From positions 1-52,539 of the forward strand of contig NZ_FCNY02000035.1 of assembly GCF_001544575.2 (NCBI RefSeq): 52,539 nt of DNA. The letters are read 5' to 3'. Positions 34,946 through 44,767 of the stretch are shown piece after piece. The notes under the pieces were generated by a model, which made no database searches, was not told where the DNA came from, and saw nothing but the letters and a program-made list of their open reading frames with translations. Source of the stretch: Caballeronia cordobensis (GTDB lineage: Bacteria; Pseudomonadota; Gammaproteobacteria; Burkholderiales; Burkholderiaceae). Numbering within the stretch: the first letter of the stretch is position 1; every line of letters starts with the position of its first letter. The position numbers were made by a program, and so were the translations under genes.

Positions 34946-37900
34946 ATGCTCCAAATGTCACGGCGACAGTTCCTCAAGGTTTCCGCGAGCACGCTCGCCG
35001 GATCGAGCCTGGCGGCAATGGGCTTCTCTCCGGCACCGGCGCTCGCCGAAGTCCGGCAATACAAACTGTCGCGCACCACGGAAACGCGTAACACCTGCCC
35101 GTACTGCTCGGTCGGGTGCGGCATCCTGATGTACGGCCTCGGCGACAATTCGAAGAACGCCAAGGCGAGCATCATTCATATCGAAGGCGATCCGGACCAT
35201 CCGGTCAATCGCGGCACGCTCTGCCCGAAAGGCGCTTCGCTCATCGACTTCATTCATAGCCCGAGCCGGCTGCTGTATCCGGAATATCGCGCGCCGGGGT
35301 CGAACGAGTGGAAGCAGATTTCGTGGAACGACGCGCTCGATCGCATCGCCGTGCTGATGAAAGAGGACCGCGACGCGAACTTCGTCGAAAGCACGCCGGA
35401 AGGCAAGAAGGTCAATCGCTGGCTGACCACGGGCTTTCTGGCGGCGTCGGCGAGCAGCAACGAAGTCGGCTATCTGACGCACAAGACGGTTCGCAGTCTC
35501 GGGATGCTCGCATTCGACAATCAGGCGCGTGTCTGACATGGCCCGACGGTGGCAGGTCTTGCCCCGACGTTTGGCCGTGGCGCGATGACGAACCATTGGG
35601 TCGACATCAAGAACGCGGACGTGATTCTGGTGATGGGCGGCAATGCGGCCGAGGCGCACCCGTGCGGCTTCAAGTGGGTGACGGAAGCGAAGGCGCATCG
35701 CAGCGCGCGGCTGATCGTGGTCGATCCGCGCTTCACGCGCACGGCTTCGGTCGCCGATTTCTACGCGCCGATACGCACCGGCACGGACATCGCGTTCCTG
35801 GGCGGCGTCATCAACTATCTGCTGGCGAACGACAAGATCCAGCACGAGTACGTGAAGAATTACACGGACCTGTCGTTCATCGTGCGCGAGGATTTCGCGT
35901 TCAAGGACGGCGTGTTCTCGGGCTATGACGCCGAGCACCGCAAGTACGACAAGTCGAGCTGGGACTACGCGCGCGGCGAAGATGGTTACGTCAGGACCGA
36001 TCCCACGCTGCAGGACCCGCGCTGCGTCTACAACCTGCTCAAGCAGCATTACGCGGCCTACACGCCGGAGATGGTGACGAAGGTCTGCGGCACGCCGACC
36101 GACAAGTTCCTGAAGGTCTGCGAGATGCTCGCATCGACGGCCACGCCGAATCGCGCGGGCACGATTCTCTACGCGCTCGGCTGGACGCATCACTCCGTCG
36201 GCGCGCAGATGATCCGCACGGGCGCGATGGTGCAGCTTCTGCTCGGCAATATCGGCATTGCGGGCGGCGGCATGAATGCGCTGCGCGGGCATTCGAACAT
36301 CCAGGGTCTGACGGACCTCGGCCTGATGTCGAACCTGTTGACCGGCTACATGACCCTGCCGATGGAAGGCGAGCAGGAGTACGACGAGTACATCAAGAAG
36401 CGCGCGTCGCAGCCGCTGCGGCAGAATCAGTTGAGCTACTGGAAGAACTATCGCGCGTTCTATGTGAGCTTCATGAAGTCGTGGTGGGGCGACAACGCGA
36501 CCGCCGAGAACAATTTCGGCTACGACTATCTGCCCAAGCTCGACAAGTCCTACGACATGCTGCAGGTGTTCGAACTGATGGCCGCGGGCAAGATGAACGG
36601 CTACATCTGCCAGGGCTTCAATCCGCTCGCGGCCGCGCCGAACAAGGCGAAGATCGGGCTGGGTTTGTCGAAGCTGAAATGGCTCGTCATCATGGACCCG
36701 CTCGCGACCGAGACGTCCGAATTCTGGAAGAACCACGGCGAGTTCAACGACGTCGATGCATCGAAGATCCAGACCGAAGTCTTCCGCCTGCCGACGACCT
36801 GTTTCGCGGAAGAACGCGGCTCGCTCGTGAGTTCGTCGCGCGTGCTGCAATGGCACTGGCAGGGCGCGGCGGCGCCGGGCGCGGCGAGGAGCGACCTCGA
36901 GATCATGTCGGGTCTATGGCTGCGCATGCGGCGCGCGTATCAGGAGAAGGGCGGCAAGTATCCCGATCCGATCCTGAAGATGACGTGGCCTTATGCGGAC
37001 CCCGAAAGCCCGACGCCCGAAGAGATCGCGATGGAATTCAACGGCCGCGCGCTTGCCGACGTCACCGATCCGGCGGATCAGACCAAGGTGCTCGCCAAAC
37101 GGGGCGATCAGTTGTCGAGCTTCGCGCAACTTCGCGACGATGGATCGACCGCGAGCGGCTGCTGGATCTTCTGCGGCTCGTGGACGCAGAACGGCAATCA
37201 GATGGGCAGGCGCGACAACTCCGACCCGACGGGCATCGGCCAGACGCTGAACTGGGCGTGGGCGTGGCCGGCGAATCGGCGCGTGCTGTACAACCGCGCA
37301 TCGTGCGATGTCAACGGCAAGCCGTTCGATCCGTCGAGAAAGCTGGTCGCGTGGAACGGCCGCGCATGGACGGGCCCGGATGTTCCCGACTTCAAGGTGG
37401 ACGAAGCGCCGGACAAGGGCATGAGCCCGTTCATCATGAACCCGGAGGGCGTCGCGCGTTTCTTCGCGCGCGACGGCATGAACGAAGGGCCGTTCCCGAC
37501 GCACTACGAGCCCTTCGAGACGCCGCTCGGTCATAACCCGTTCTTCCCCGACAACAAGGTGGCGACGAGCAATCCGGCCGCGCGCGTGTTCCCGGACGAC
37601 CGCGCCGCGTTCGGCACCGCCGACAAGTTCCCGGACACGGCGACCACGTACCGCCTCACCGAGCACTTCCATTACTGGACCAAGCACGCGCGCCTGAATG
37701 CGATCGTGCAGCCGCAGCAGTTCGTGGAGATCGGCGAGGAACACGCGAAGGAAGTGGGCGTCGTCGCGGGCGATCGCGTGAAGGTGTCGAGCAATCGCGG
37801 GCATATCGTCGCGGTGGCGCTCGTGACCAAGCGCATCAAACCATTGACCATCGAGGGCAAGAAAGTGCACACCGTCGGCCTGCCGCTGCACTGGGGCTTC

Positions 37901-38014
37901 AAGGGCCTCGCGCAACCGGGCTATCTCGTCAACACACTCACGCCTTCCGTGGGCGACGGGAACTCGCAGACACCCGAGTTCAAGTCGTTCCTGGTGAAGG
38001 TCGAGAAGGCATAG
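34946..38014 (+). CDS. fdnG: Selenocysteine formate dehydrogenase, alpha (catalytic) subunit
   Basis: The 1022-residue molybdopterin enzyme resembles E. coli FdnG/FdoG (1015-1016 residues) along its length. It has a Tat signal (SRRQFLK), a 4Fe-4S site (CPYCSVGCG) and an in-frame TGA at 35534-35536 read as selenocysteine, in the context ARV-Sec-HGPTVAGLAPTFGRGAMTNHW. A naive call would break it into two ORFs. It oxidises formate to CO2 in the periplasm and passes electrons through FdnH to FdnI. The start has a GAGGG ribosome-binding site. The rest of the machinery for its Sec lies downstream. Confidence 0.95.
35534..35569 (+). promoter_or_regulatory. Sec codon (TGA) and SECIS-like hairpin in fdnG
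   Basis: The TGA at 35534-35536 is followed after 7 bases by a hairpin at 35544-35569. CGACGG pairs with CCGACG with one A-A mismatch, there is a bulged T, and GGCA pairs with TGCC around the loop GGTCT. E. coli fdhF carries the same GGTCT loop, which SelB binds. Position and loop match a bacterial SECIS. Confidence 0.85.
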
Positions 38015-38023
38015 GGGGACGAG

Positions 38024-38968
38024 ATGGCTCTGCAATCGCTCGATATCAAGCGCGTTTCGGCGACCACCACGCCGCAGACGCAGGTGCGCGAGCCCGTGAC
38101 GGGCACGGTGGCGAAGCTTATCGACGTGTCGAAGTGCATCGGCTGCAAGGCGTGTCAGACGGCGTGCATGGAGTGGAACGATCTGCGCGACGATATCGGT
38201 CATACGACCGGCGTGTATGACAATCCCCGCGACCTGACCGAGCATTCGTGGACGGTGATGCGCTTCACCGAATACGAGAATCCGAAGGGCGACCTCGAAT
38301 GGCTGATCCGCAAGGACGGCTGCATGCATTGCGAGGATCCGGGATGCCTGAAGGCGTGCCCGTCGCCGGGCGCGATCGTGCAGTACACGAACGGCATCGT
38401 GGATTTTCACGAGGAGAACTGCATCGGCTGCGGATACTGCATCACCGGCTGCCCGTTCAACATTCCGCGCCTGTCGAAGGAAGATCATCGCGTGTACAAG
38501 TGCACGCTCTGTTCGGATCGCGTCGCGGTCGGGCAGGAGCCCGCATGCGTGAAAACGTGCCCGACCGGCGCGATCATGTTCGGCACCAAGGTCGATATGC
38601 AGCATCAGGCCGCCGAGCGCGTGGTCGATCTGAAGGAGCGCGGCTTCGCCAACGCCGGCCTGTACGATCCGCCGGGCGTAGGCGGCACGCACGTCATGTA
38701 CGTGCTGCATCACGCGGATCAGCCCGAGCTGTATCACGGTCTCGCGAAAGATCCGCATATCAGCCCGCTCGTGTCGGTCTGGAAAGGCGTGACAAAACCG
38801 CTCGCGATGATCGGCCTGGGCATCGCGGCGCTCGCGGGCTTCTTCCATTACACGCGCATCGGCCCGAACGAAGTCAGCGAGGAAGACGAAGTGGAAGCGC
38901 ACCGCGAGGCGGAAGAGGTGCGGCGTCGCCGGGAAGGCGGACAGGAGCGTATCGATGAAACACGATAA
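38024..38968 (+). CDS. fdnH: Formate dehydrogenase, iron-sulfur (beta) subunit
   Basis: The 314-residue protein has four ferredoxin-type 4Fe-4S motifs (CIGCKACQTAC, CMHCEDPGCLKAC, CIGCGYCITGCPF, CTLCSDRVAVGQEPACVKTC). A single membrane helix near residues 255-275 anchors it facing the periplasm. It carries electrons from FdnG to the cytochrome FdnI. It is 9 bases after fdnG and overlaps fdnI by 14 bases, so all three are one operon. The C-terminus after the helix is very charged (EEDEVEAHREAEEVRRRRE). Confidence 0.95.
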   Translation: MALQSLDIKRVSATTTPQTQVREPVTGTVAKLIDVSKCIGCKACQTACMEWNDLRDDIGHTTGVYDNPRDLTEHSWTVMRFTEYENPKGDLEWLIRKDGCMHCEDPGCLKACPSPGAIVQYTNGIVDFHEENCIGCGYCITGCPFNIPRLSKEDHRVYKCTLCSDRVAVGQEPACVKTCPTGAIMFGTKVDMQHQAAERVVDLKERGFANAGLYDPPGVGGTHVMYVLHHADQPELYHGLAKDPHISPLVSVWKGVTKPLAMIGLGIAALAGFFHYTRIGPNEVSEEDEVEAHREAEEVRRRREGGQERIDETR

Positions 38969-39605
38969 CGAACTGCGTGATGTGAGGGGTCATCGTCTGA
39001 TCGTGCGCTATACGCCGAACGAGCGCACGAATCACTGGATCACGGCGATCACCTTCGTGCTGCTTGCGCTCTCCGGTCTCGCGATGTTTCATCCGTCGAT
39101 GTCATGGCTTTACGCGATTTTCGGCGGCGGGCAGTGGACGCGCATTCTGCATCCGTTCGTCGGCTGCGTGATGTTCATCTCGTTCATGATCCTCGCGCTG
39201 CGCTTCTGGCATCACAACTATCTGGACCAGAGCGACGTTCAGTGGATGAAGCAGGTGAACGACGTGCTCGCCAACCGCGAGGAACGCTTGCCGGCGATCG
39301 GCAAGTACAACGCGGGGCAGAAGCTCGTCTTCTTCGTGATGTTCGCGAGCCTCATTTTGCTGTTGCTGAGCGGCATCGTGATGTGGCGCGCGTACTTCGC
39401 GTTCTACTTTCCCGTCACCGTGATTCGCATTGCATCGGTGGTGCATGCGGCGACGGCGTTCGTGCTGATCCTGACGATCATCATCCATGTCTACGCGGGA
39501 CTGTGGGTGAAAGGCTCGATCGGCGCGATGGTGCGCGGCACGGTCACGTACGGATGGGCGAGGAAGCATCATCCGCGGTGGTTCAGGGATGTGATTGGGA
39601 AGTAG
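38955..39605 (+). CDS. fdnI: Formate dehydrogenase, cytochrome b556 (gamma) subunit
   Basis: The 216-residue protein has four membrane helices and conserved His residues for haem b (TNHWITAI, the HPFVG and FWHHNY segments, and IIHVYAGLWVKGSI). It passes electrons from FdnH to quinone. It overlaps fdnH and is the last gene of the fdnGHI block. The toxin gene on the opposite strand ends 12 bases away. Confidence 0.94.
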   Translation: MKHDNELRDVRGHRLIVRYTPNERTNHWITAITFVLLALSGLAMFHPSMSWLYAIFGGGQWTRILHPFVGCVMFISFMILALRFWHHNYLDQSDVQWMKQVNDVLANREERLPAIGKYNAGQKLVFFVMFASLILLLLSGIVMWRAYFAFYFPVTVIRIASVVHAATAFVLILTIIIHVYAGLWVKGSIGAMVRGTVTYGWARKHHPRWFRDVIGK

Positions 39606-39617
39606 GGCGGCGCAGAC

Positions 39618-39968
39618 TCAGTCGAGGATGGCCTGAAGCCGGGCCAACGCGTCATTGATGACTTCGATCGGCGCGCGTTCGATCTTGCGCGCGCCGCGCG
39701 CTTCGAGATCGAGCGTGCGAATCATGTTGACCAATGCAACGCCTTGAGTTTCCGTGCCGGAACCTGAAAGGGGTACGGCAAACCCCGCAAAACGCGCGAA
39801 GTTGCCGCCTTGCGTGATCGGTGCGACCAGCGCGACGCCCATGGCGTTGAACGCGGCGGGCGAGAGCACGAGCGCGGGGCGAAAGTCGCCTTGTTGTTCA
39901 TGGCCCGTCGCAGGATTCAGATTCACGCGCACAATGTCGCCGCGTTCGAACTTGACACGTCTCACCAT
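39618..39968 (-). CDS. mazF: MazF/ChpB-type toxin (type II toxin-antitoxin)
   Basis: The 116-residue protein begins VRRVKFERGDIVRVNLNPATGHEQQGDFRPALVLSP, typical of MazF-family mRNA interferases. The GD(I/V), NP and GxEQ-G-RP motifs place it near ChpB/PemK. It should cut mRNA at short motifs unless held by the antitoxin. It starts 7 bases inside the antitoxin gene. It is antisense between fdnI and fdhE. Confidence 0.9.
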   Translation of the reverse strand: MVRRVKFERGDIVRVNLNPATGHEQQGDFRPALVLSPAAFNAMGVALVAPITQGGNFARFAGFAVPLSGSGTETQGVALVNMIRTLDLEARGARKIERAPIEVINDALARLQAILD

Positions 39969-40213
39969 ACTTCGCGTCCCACCGGTTTGACATCGCCCCA
40001 GTCAGCCAGATCAGCAGGCGCCGGCGCCTTTAGGTCGCATTGCGCGATCAGTTCCTCCAACGAATACCGCGGACGCGCCGGAGCAAGCATGATGCCCTCA
40101 GGCCGCACTTCCACGGTCAGCTTGTCGCCCAATGCAAGGTGAACCTGATCGAGCAAGGCGGCAGGCAGGCGAACTGCCGCGCTGTTGCCCCACTTCTGAA
40201 TAGCGAGTTCCAT
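39962..40213 (-). CDS. mazE: MazE/ChpS-type antitoxin
   Basis: The 83-residue protein has an AbrB/MazE-type N-terminal DNA-binding fold (MELAIQKWGNSAAVRLPAALLD) and an acidic, flexible C-terminal tail that would bind the toxin. The ATG at 40213 was chosen because earlier in-frame Mets precede the family N-terminus; an AGGAAA site precedes it. It probably represses its own promoter in the 200-base gap toward fdhE. It overlaps mazF by 7 bases, the usual antitoxin-toxin order. Confidence 0.9.
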   Translation of the reverse strand: MELAIQKWGNSAAVRLPAALLDQVHLALGDKLTVEVRPEGIMLAPARPRYSLEELIAQCDLKAPAPADLADWGDVKPVGREVW

Positions 40214-40413
40214 GTTTTTCCTCCGGAATGTAGAGTCATTGTAGCTACATATGAAAATGAAAGTCAACTTTGATGTGTCTTCAATGTAGATACGAAAACT
40301 CTTAAACCGAACGCATTTTAAAGCCTGGAAGCGGTCCTGTTCCATCGCACGTAAGCTGCTATCCTTGGCTCAGTGCATGCCAGTCCACAATTCACCCCCC
40401 GCGAGGAACCCCC

Positions 40414-41388
40414 GTGGTCCAACGCATAGTCGAAGCCGCGCGAATCGAATCGCTCGATCCATCGGCGATTCCGCGTCTGCGCATGCCGGAGCGCGCCACC
40501 GTATTCGCCGCGCGCGCCGCACGCCTTCTGCAACTCGCCGACGCGAGCAATCCCATCGCCGGTTATCTGCGCCTGATGGCCGCGCTCGCCGATGCCCAGC
40601 AGCGCGTGCTTGCCCAGTTCACGGCGCCCATGCCCTCGCGCGAATCCATCGAGCTGAATCAGCGTCATTCGATGCCGATCGTGCCCGCGCTCACGGATTC
40701 GCGCGGCCCCGCGTGGCGCGACGTGCTCTTCATGCTGCTCGACAGCATCGAGGCCGCGGGCGCACTGACGCCCGCGCTCGTGCAACTCGTCGCCCGCCTT
40801 CGCGCACTGGACGCGCACACGCTCGACAATCAGGCCGACGCGGTCCTCGCGCTGCGCTTCGCCGAAATCGATCCGGCCGCCGCGCCCTTCATCGCGGCCG
40901 CGCTGCAGGTCGTGTGGACCGATCTCGCGAGCCGTATCGACGCGAAAGACGTGCCGTATCTCGATGCGCCGGGCGTATGTCCCGTGTGCGGCTCGGTGCC
41001 GGTCGCGAGCATCGTGCGAGTGGGCGGCGCGTATGACGGCTACCGTTACGCGCAATGCGGGCTGTGCGCGACGGAACTGCACGTCGTCCGCGCGAAGTGC
41101 ACCAACTGCGATTCGACCAAAGGCGTCGCCTATCATGCGATGGGCAGCGGCGACGAAAGCGAGGAAGAGAAGGCCGCGAAGGCGAAAAGCGCGCCGTTGA
41201 AAGCGGAGTCGTGCGACGAATGCGGCACGTACCGCAAGATCGGCTATCAGGACAAGGCCTACGATTTCGAACCCTACGCCGACGATCTCGCGAGTCTCAC
41301 GCTCGATCTCCTGATGGGCGATGCGGGCTACCGGCGCGCGGCGCCCAATCCGTGGCTGTGGCCCGAACAAACGGAAGAAGATCGATGA
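40414..41388 (+). CDS. fdhE: FdhE, formate dehydrogenase accessory protein
   Basis: The 324-residue protein starts at a GTG with GAGGA seven bases upstream. It has four CxxC zinc motifs (CPVCGSVP, CGLCATELH, CTNCDST, CDECGTYRKI), the FdhE rubredoxin-like signature. FdhE helps mature and deliver FdnG before Tat export. It overlaps selA by four bases, so fdhE, selA and selB form one translationally coupled unit. Confidence 0.93.
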   Translation: MVQRIVEAARIESLDPSAIPRLRMPERATVFAARAARLLQLADASNPIAGYLRLMAALADAQQRVLAQFTAPMPSRESIELNQRHSMPIVPALTDSRGPAWRDVLFMLLDSIEAAGALTPALVQLVARLRALDAHTLDNQADAVLALRFAEIDPAAAPFIAAALQVVWTDLASRIDAKDVPYLDAPGVCPVCGSVPVASIVRVGGAYDGYRYAQCGLCATELHVVRAKCTNCDSTKGVAYHAMGSGDESEEEKAAKAKSAPLKAESCDECGTYRKIGYQDKAYDFEPYADDLASLTLDLLMGDAGYRRAAPNPWLWPEQTEEDR

Positions 41389-42821
41389 GCGACGTCGCAG
41401 GAAACGACGGCGGCGCGCTGCGCGCCTTGATGGCGCGCGTGCCGTCCGTCGAGCGCGTGCTGACATCGGCGGAATTCGAGCCGGTGATCGCCGCCTACGG
41501 ACGCACGCAGACGCTCGCCGCATTGCGCACGGCGCTCGATGCCTGGCGCGCCGATGCGCAAGCGGGCCGCGCCTCCGTCGAGGCATTGAGCGATGCGCGG
41601 CTCGCGCAATCGGTCGGCGCACGGCTTGTCAAACGCGCGCAGAGCAACGTGCGCAGTGTCTTCAATCTCACGGGCACGGTGCTGCATACGAATCTCGGCC
41701 GCGCGCTGCTGCCCGACGAAGCCGTGCGCGCGGTCGCGGAAATGCTCACGCGCCCCGCGAATCTCGAATTCGACCTCGACACCGGCGCGCGCGGCGACCG
41801 CGACGATCTCATCAACGACCTGATCTGCGAACTCACCGGCGCGCAGGCCGCGACCGTCGTGAACAACAACGCGGCGGCGGTCTTGCTCACGCTGTCGGCG
41901 CTTGCTTCGCGCCGCGAAGTGATCGTCTCGCGCGGCGAGCTGGTCGAGATCGGCGGGGCGTTCCGCATTCCCGACATCATGAGCCGCGCGGGCGCGAAGC
42001 TGCGCGAAGTCGGCACGACCAACCGCACGCATCTGAAAGATTTCGACGAAGCGATCGGCCCGAAAACCGCGCTGCTGATGAAAGTCCATTGCAGCAACTA
42101 TGCGGTGACCGGCTTCACGAAGGAAGTGACGCTTCCCGAACTGGCGTTGCTCGCGAGGACGCGCGGCCTGCCTGTCGCCGTGGATCTCGGCAGCGGCACG
42201 CTCGTCGATCTTGCGCAATGGGGCCTGCCGCGCGAAGCGACGGTGCGCGAGACGGTCGCGGCGGGCGCGGATCTCGTCACCTTCAGCGGCGACAAGCTGC
42301 TGGGCGGGCCGCAAGCGGGGTTGATCGTCGGACGAAAGGATCTCATCGCGAAGATCAAGAAGCATCCGTTGAAGCGCGCGCTGCGCGTCGGCAAGCTCAC
42401 GCTCGCGGCGCTCGAAGCGGTGCTGCGGCTCTATCGCACGCCCGAAACGCTGGTCGAACGGCTGACGACCTTGCGCCTGCTCACGCGTCCCGCCGACGCG
42501 ATGCGCCTCGCCGCCGAGCGCATCGAGCCCGCCTTGCAACGCATGGTCGGCGATGCCTTCGCCGTGAGCGCCGAACCGATGTTCAGCCAGATCGGCAGCG
42601 GCGCGTTGCCCGTGGATGTCCTGCCGAGCTACGGACTCGCCGTGCGCGCCGCGGGCGGCAAGCGCGCGGGCGGACAATTGAACCGCGTCGAGAAGCGGCT
42701 GCGCGATTTGCCGCGGCCCGTGCTCGGGCGCATCGCGGATGGCGCATTGCGGCTCGATCTGCGCTGCCTCGAAGAAGCCGACGAAGCCGCGTTCATCGCG
42801 CAACTGGACGCACGCGAATGA
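41385..42821 (+). CDS. selA: Selenocysteine synthase (L-seryl-tRNA-Sec selenium transferase)
   Basis: The 478-residue PLP enzyme resembles E. coli SelA in length. It has the opening LPSVERVL-like segment, VFNLTGTVLHTNLGRA, NNNAAAVLL, and the PLP Lys in TFSGDKLLGGPQAG. It converts seryl-tRNA-Sec to selenocysteyl-tRNA-Sec using selenophosphate. The selenophosphate synthetase gene (selD) is not in the window. It overlaps fdhE and selB by four bases each. Confidence 0.95.
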   Translation: MSDVAGNDGGALRALMARVPSVERVLTSAEFEPVIAAYGRTQTLAALRTALDAWRADAQAGRASVEALSDARLAQSVGARLVKRAQSNVRSVFNLTGTVLHTNLGRALLPDEAVRAVAEMLTRPANLEFDLDTGARGDRDDLINDLICELTGAQAATVVNNNAAAVLLTLSALASRREVIVSRGELVEIGGAFRIPDIMSRAGAKLREVGTTNRTHLKDFDEAIGPKTALLMKVHCSNYAVTGFTKEVTLPELALLARTRGLPVAVDLGSGTLVDLAQWGLPREATVRETVAAGADLVTFSGDKLLGGPQAGLIVGRKDLIAKIKKHPLKRALRVGKLTLAALEAVLRLYRTPETLVERLTTLRLLTRPADAMRLAAERIEPALQRMVGDAFAVSAEPMFSQIGSGALPVDVLPSYGLAVRAAGGKRAGGQLNRVEKRLRDLPRPVLGRIADGALRLDLRCLEEADEAAFIAQLDARE

Positions 42822-44725
42822 TCGTCGGCACGGCGGGTCACATCGATCACGGCAAGACGACGCTCGTGCGCGCGCTCTCGGGCGTGGACACCGACCGCCT
42901 GAAGGAAGAGAAGGCGCGCGGCATTTCGATCGAGCTTGGCTACGCCTACGTGCCGTTGAAGGACGGCGGCGTGCTCGGCTTCATCGACGTGCCGGGCCAC
43001 GAAAAGCTCGTGCATACGATGGCGGCCGGCGCATGCGGCATCGACTTCGCGCTCGTCGTGATCGCCGCCGACGATGGCGTGATGCCGCAAACGCGCGAGC
43101 ATCTCGCGATACTCGACCTGCTCGGCGTCGCACGAGGCGCGGTCGCGGTGACGAAATGCGATCGTGTGGACGCCGCCCGCGTGCGCGAGGTCCACGCGGA
43201 CATCGCCGCGCTGCTCGCTGAAACAGCGTTGCGCGACGCGCCCCGCTTCGATACCGATGCCACGCAAGCCGACGACCCCGGCGTCGTCGCACTGAACGCG
43301 CATCTGCACGATGCCGCCGCGCACTGGCGCACGCGCCGCGACGACGGCTTTTTCCGGCTCGCGGTCGATCGCGTGTTCACGCTGACGGGGCAGGGCACGA
43401 TCGCGACCGGCACTGTGTTCGCGGGGCGCGCGAACGTTGGCGACACGCTCATGCTCGCGCCGCGCGGCGCGGGCGGCGAGCCGGTGCGCGTGCGCGGCAT
43501 TCACGCGCAGAATCGCGCGGCGCAAACGGGCCGCGCGGGCGAGCGCTGCGCACTCAATCTCGCGGGCATCGACAAAGACGCGCTCGCGCGCGGCGACTGG
43601 ATCGTCGATGCGCGGCTGGCGCGCGCGTCCGAAAGGCTCGACGTCGAACTGACGCTGCTGGAGGATGCGCAACTCGCGCTCACGCACTGGGCGCCCTTGC
43701 ATGTGCATCTGGGCACGACGCATCGCGTGGCGCATGTCGCGCTGCTCGAAGCCGATACGCTCGACGCCGGACACAGTGCTCGCGTGCAACTGGTGTTCGA
43801 TCAACCCGTTTGCGCGCTGCCCGGCGACCGCTTCATCGTGCGCAATGCGCAGGCAAGCAGAACCGTCGGCGGCGGGCGCGTGCTCGATCCGTTCGCGCCG
43901 GCTCGACGCCGCCGCACGCCGCAGCGCCGCGCATGGCTCGATGCGCTCGCGCACCGGCTCGACACGGGCCGCGCCGACGCGCTCTTCGAGCAGGCGCCGC
44001 ATGGCCTGCCGCGCTCGCTGATCGAGCATCTATGCGGGCACGCGATCTCGCCCGAGGACTTGCGCGCGGTGCCCGCGCACGACGACACGCTCTATATTGC
44101 AGTGCGTCACTGGGATGCGCTGAAAACGCGCCTGATGGATGCGCTCGCCGCCTTCCACGAACGTTTCCCCGACGAACAGGGCCCCGACGTCGCGCGCCTG
44201 CGCCGCATGGCCGCGCCGCTCGCGCCGGATGCGTTGTGGCGCGCGCTCGTCGATGAAGCGGTGGCGAGCGGCGCGATCGCGAAGAGCGGGCCGTGGCTGC
44301 ATGCGCCGTCGCATGCGGTGACGCTCGACGACAACGAAGCCGCGCTCGCCCGCGCCGTGCTCGCCGCGCTGGACGCGGGGCGCTTCGATCCGCCGTGGGT
44401 GCGCGATCTGGCGAGCGCGCACGGCGTCGGCGAGGACGAGATGCGCAGGCTGCTGAAGAAGCTCGCGCGGCGCGGCGAGGTGTTTCAGGTCGTACGCGAT
44501 CTGTTTTACGCGCGCGCATCGATCGGCGCGCTTGCGCAACTCGTCGCGCAAACCGCGAGCGCGCAGGGCGGGGCGATCGGCGCGGCCGCTTTTCGTGACG
44601 CCAGCGCGCTCGGCCGCAAACGCGCGATACAGATTTTGGAGTTCTTCGACCGCGTTGGGTACACTCGTTTCCACCGCGATTTGCATCTATTGCGCGCCGA
44701 TAGCCGCTGGCACGAGTCCGTCTGA
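42818..44725 (+). CDS. selB: Selenocysteine-specific elongation factor SelB
   Basis: The 635-residue protein has an EF-Tu-like GTPase domain starting at residue 1 (GTAGHIDHGKTTL, DVPGHEKLVHTM, VTKCD). Domains II and III follow, then winged helices in the C-terminal third that bind the SECIS hairpin. It delivers Sec-tRNA-Sec to the TGA of fdnG. Its GTPase motifs are complete. The start overlaps selA; the next gene starts 42 bases later. Confidence 0.95.
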   Translation: MIVGTAGHIDHGKTTLVRALSGVDTDRLKEEKARGISIELGYAYVPLKDGGVLGFIDVPGHEKLVHTMAAGACGIDFALVVIAADDGVMPQTREHLAILDLLGVARGAVAVTKCDRVDAARVREVHADIAALLAETALRDAPRFDTDATQADDPGVVALNAHLHDAAAHWRTRRDDGFFRLAVDRVFTLTGQGTIATGTVFAGRANVGDTLMLAPRGAGGEPVRVRGIHAQNRAAQTGRAGERCALNLAGIDKDALARGDWIVDARLARASERLDVELTLLEDAQLALTHWAPLHVHLGTTHRVAHVALLEADTLDAGHSARVQLVFDQPVCALPGDRFIVRNAQASRTVGGGRVLDPFAPARRRRTPQRRAWLDALAHRLDTGRADALFEQAPHGLPRSLIEHLCGHAISPEDLRAVPAHDDTLYIAVRHWDALKTRLMDALAAFHERFPDEQGPDVARLRRMAAPLAPDALWRALVDEAVASGAIAKSGPWLHAPSHAVTLDDNEAALARAVLAALDAGRFDPPWVRDLASAHGVGEDEMRRLLKKLARRGEVFQVVRDLFYARASIGALAQLVAQTASAQGGAIGAAAFRDASALGRKRAIQILEFFDRVGYTRFHRDLHLLRADSRWHESV

Positions 44726-44767
44726 CGTTTGCCCGGGCTCGATGCGCGCCGTCGACCGCCGATCACG

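Noticed and set aside
35549..38014. Second ORF of formate dehydrogenase as a separate gene
   Set aside because: The TGA at 35534 is in the exact selenocysteine context of FdnG with a SECIS hairpin, so both parts are one gene.
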